Below the pieces are notes generated by a model. It was not told where the DNA came from. It saw nothing but the letters and a program-made list of their open reading frames with translations, and ran no database searches. Shown here piece after piece: positions 7,279 through 8,153 of a stretch of 8,153 bases of DNA. Within the stretch, counting starts at the first letter, position 1. The number at the start of each line of letters is the position of its first letter. Both the position numbers and the translations under genes were made by a program. The DNA is from Hydrogenophaga sp. (lineage in GTDB: Bacteria; Pseudomonadota; Gammaproteobacteria; Burkholderiales; Burkholderiaceae_C): the NCBI GenBank assembly GCA_020047875.1, contig JAIFNE010000118.1, positions 1 to 8,153 on the forward strand. The letters run 5' to 3'.

Positions 7279-7869
7279 ACTTCCAGATGCGGCTCAGCTG
7301 GATGTCTCGACCGCAGCTCAGGCGGTAGTAGTTGTAGCGCACCGCGTTCTTCTTGTAATAGTCTTGGTGGTAGTTCTCGGCCAGGTGGAAGGTGCTGGCG
7401 GGCGCAAGTTCGGTGTGAATGACCTTGAATCGCCCGGTTTTCTGCAGCGCATCGCGGCTGGCCAGCGCGATCTGGCGTCGGCCTCGCTGCCCCAGTAGAT
7501 GCCGCTGCGGTACTGACTGCCAACGTCGCAGAACTGGCGGTCTTTCTCGCTCGGGTCGATGGTCTTCCAGAAGTATTCGACCAGCTGCGCGTAGCTCACC
7601 CGGGCGGGGTCGTAAGTGACGCGAACGGCCTCGGTGTGACCGGTCTGGCCAGCGCTCACCGCTTCGTAGGTGGGGTTGGGTGTCTTGCCCGCGGTGTAGC
7701 CCGACTCAGCCGCGATCACACCGGTCACTTTCTCGAAATCGGACTCGGTGCACCAGAAGCAGCCGCCGGCAAAGATGGCGGTGGCGCTGGCGGCGTGCGC
7801 GGTGTGAACCAGCATGGCGCTGGCAGCCAGGCCCAGCAGGCGAAGGGATGGGATGGCAAATGTGGTCAT
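7277..7869 (-). pseudogene. msrA: msrA, peptide-methionine (S)-S-oxide reductase, exported, broken by a one-base frameshift
   Basis: MsrA reduces the S-epimer of methionine sulfoxide in proteins. The ATG at 7867-7869 is followed by a signal peptide (hydrophobic LLGLAASAMLV, cleavage-like AHA at 24-26), so the product is periplasmic. The catalytic motif GGCFWC has its nucleophile at Cys37. Family segments continue normally: ESGYTAG, GQTGHTEAVRVTYDP, SYAQLVEYFWKTIDP and GSQYRSGIYW. After Ala132 (codon 7476-7474) the frame slips. The uncorrected frame runs in Arg/Thr/Pro-rich nonsense to a stop at 7318 (183 residues). Adding one base, most simply restoring GCC-CAG, gives proper MsrA sequence: IALASRDALQKTGRF, LAPASTFHLAENYHQDYY and a C-terminal SCGRD. 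This stops at TAA 7277-7279, giving 197 residues. The broken protein loses the likely resolving Cys186. The gene starts 11 bases after the msrB stop. Either a true recent mutation or a sequencing error in a C run would explain it. Confidence 0.9.
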
Positions 7870-7880
7870 GTGATGTCCGT

Positions 7881-8153
7881 TCAGGTTCGCAGGGCGGGCA
7901 GTGGCTGGCCCTGTGGCACGAAAGCCAGGGCCACGCCGTTGTTGCAATAGCGCTGGCCGGTGGGCCTGGGGCCATCGTTGAACACATGGCCCTGGTGTCC
8001 GCCGCAGCGCGCGCAGTGGTATTCGGTGCGCGGGTAGATGAGTTTGAAGTCGGTCGAGGTGCCAATGGCCTTGGGCAGCGGCTGCCAGAAGCTGGGCCAG
8101 CCGGTACCGCTGTCGTATTTGTGAGCGGCGTCGAACAGCGGCTGGTTGCAGGC
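7881..8153 (-). CDS. msrB: MsrB, peptide-methionine (R)-S-oxide reductase, C-terminal part (5' end outside window)
   Basis: This minus-strand frame is open to the window edge and ends at TGA 7881-7883, showing 90 residues. MsrB reduces the R-epimer of methionine sulfoxide and complements MsrA. Visible family features, in residues of the visible part: NQPLFDAAHKYDSGTGWPSFW at about 3-23, the second zinc-binding pair C47-A-R-C50, then GGHQGHVFNDGP and the catalytic Cys70 in RYCNNG. The visible N-terminal Cys2 probably belongs to the first zinc CxxC. Two variations on the commonest pattern are seen. GTGWPSF replaces GCGWPSF, the usual resolving-Cys position, and RYCNNG replaces RYCINS. I believe both occur in other proteobacterial MsrBs. 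The thiol partner is therefore unclear. The gene is upstream of msrA in one operon; any signal peptide lies outside the window. Confidence 0.92.
   Translation of the reverse strand, partial: ACNQPLFDAAHKYDSGTGWPSFWQPLPKAIGTSTDFKLIYPRTEYHCARCGGHQGHVFNDGPRPTGQRYCNNGVALAFVPQGQPLPALRT

Noticed and set aside
7245..7523. Separate minus-strand gene of 92 codons overlapping the msrA end
   Set aside because: It is the third frame over msrA. Its translation is Arg/Pro-rich nonsense, and the true continuation of msrA is in another frame.
7706..8065. Minus-strand open frame of 119 codons across the msrB-msrA junction
   Set aside because: It is out of frame with both Msr proteins, whose catalytic motifs are unambiguous.

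Overview
The window is visibly GC-rich, and its protein families and codon use point to a betaproteobacterium, most likely Burkholderiales near Comamonadaceae. That placement is inference from style and family similarity, not from a marker gene. No rRNA, tRNA, CRISPR array, insertion sequence or phage gene was seen.

Layout, left to right. (i) 1-837 (+): the C-terminal part of an AttH/CrtC-type lipocalin-fold protein that starts upstream of the window. (ii) 838-1289: no intact gene. On the minus strand this stretch carries the decayed, internally deleted remains of a VIT1/CCC1-family metal transporter (about 937-1114). (iii) 1290-1397 (+): a possible 35-residue secreted peptide. (iv) 1421-2806 (+): a lipoprotein of the phospholipase D / cardiolipin synthase family with two intact HKD motifs. 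(v) 2811-7174 (-): a three-gene export operon, read ATPase (GTG start at 7174) -> double-FtsX-domain permease -> HlyD-type adaptor. The last two genes overlap by ATGA. The adaptor and the phospholipase D gene meet tail to tail, and both stop codons lie in one 10-bp palindrome. (vi) 7277-8153 (-): an msrB-msrA methionine sulfoxide reductase pair. MsrB is cut by the window end. MsrA has a signal peptide but is broken by a one-base frameshift near 7474.

Working together. The ATPase, permease and periplasmic adaptor should form one MacAB/YbbAP-like transporter of unknown substrate. The AttH-like protein, the phospholipase D lipoprotein and the transporter all belong to families that act on or at the cell envelope. 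A shared lipid-related role is possible but unproven. The Msr pair is a separate envelope repair unit for oxidised methionine. The most notable findings are the VIT1/CCC1 remnant, which is easily missed because it lies across two frames, and the msrA frameshift, which could be real gene loss or a sequencing error.
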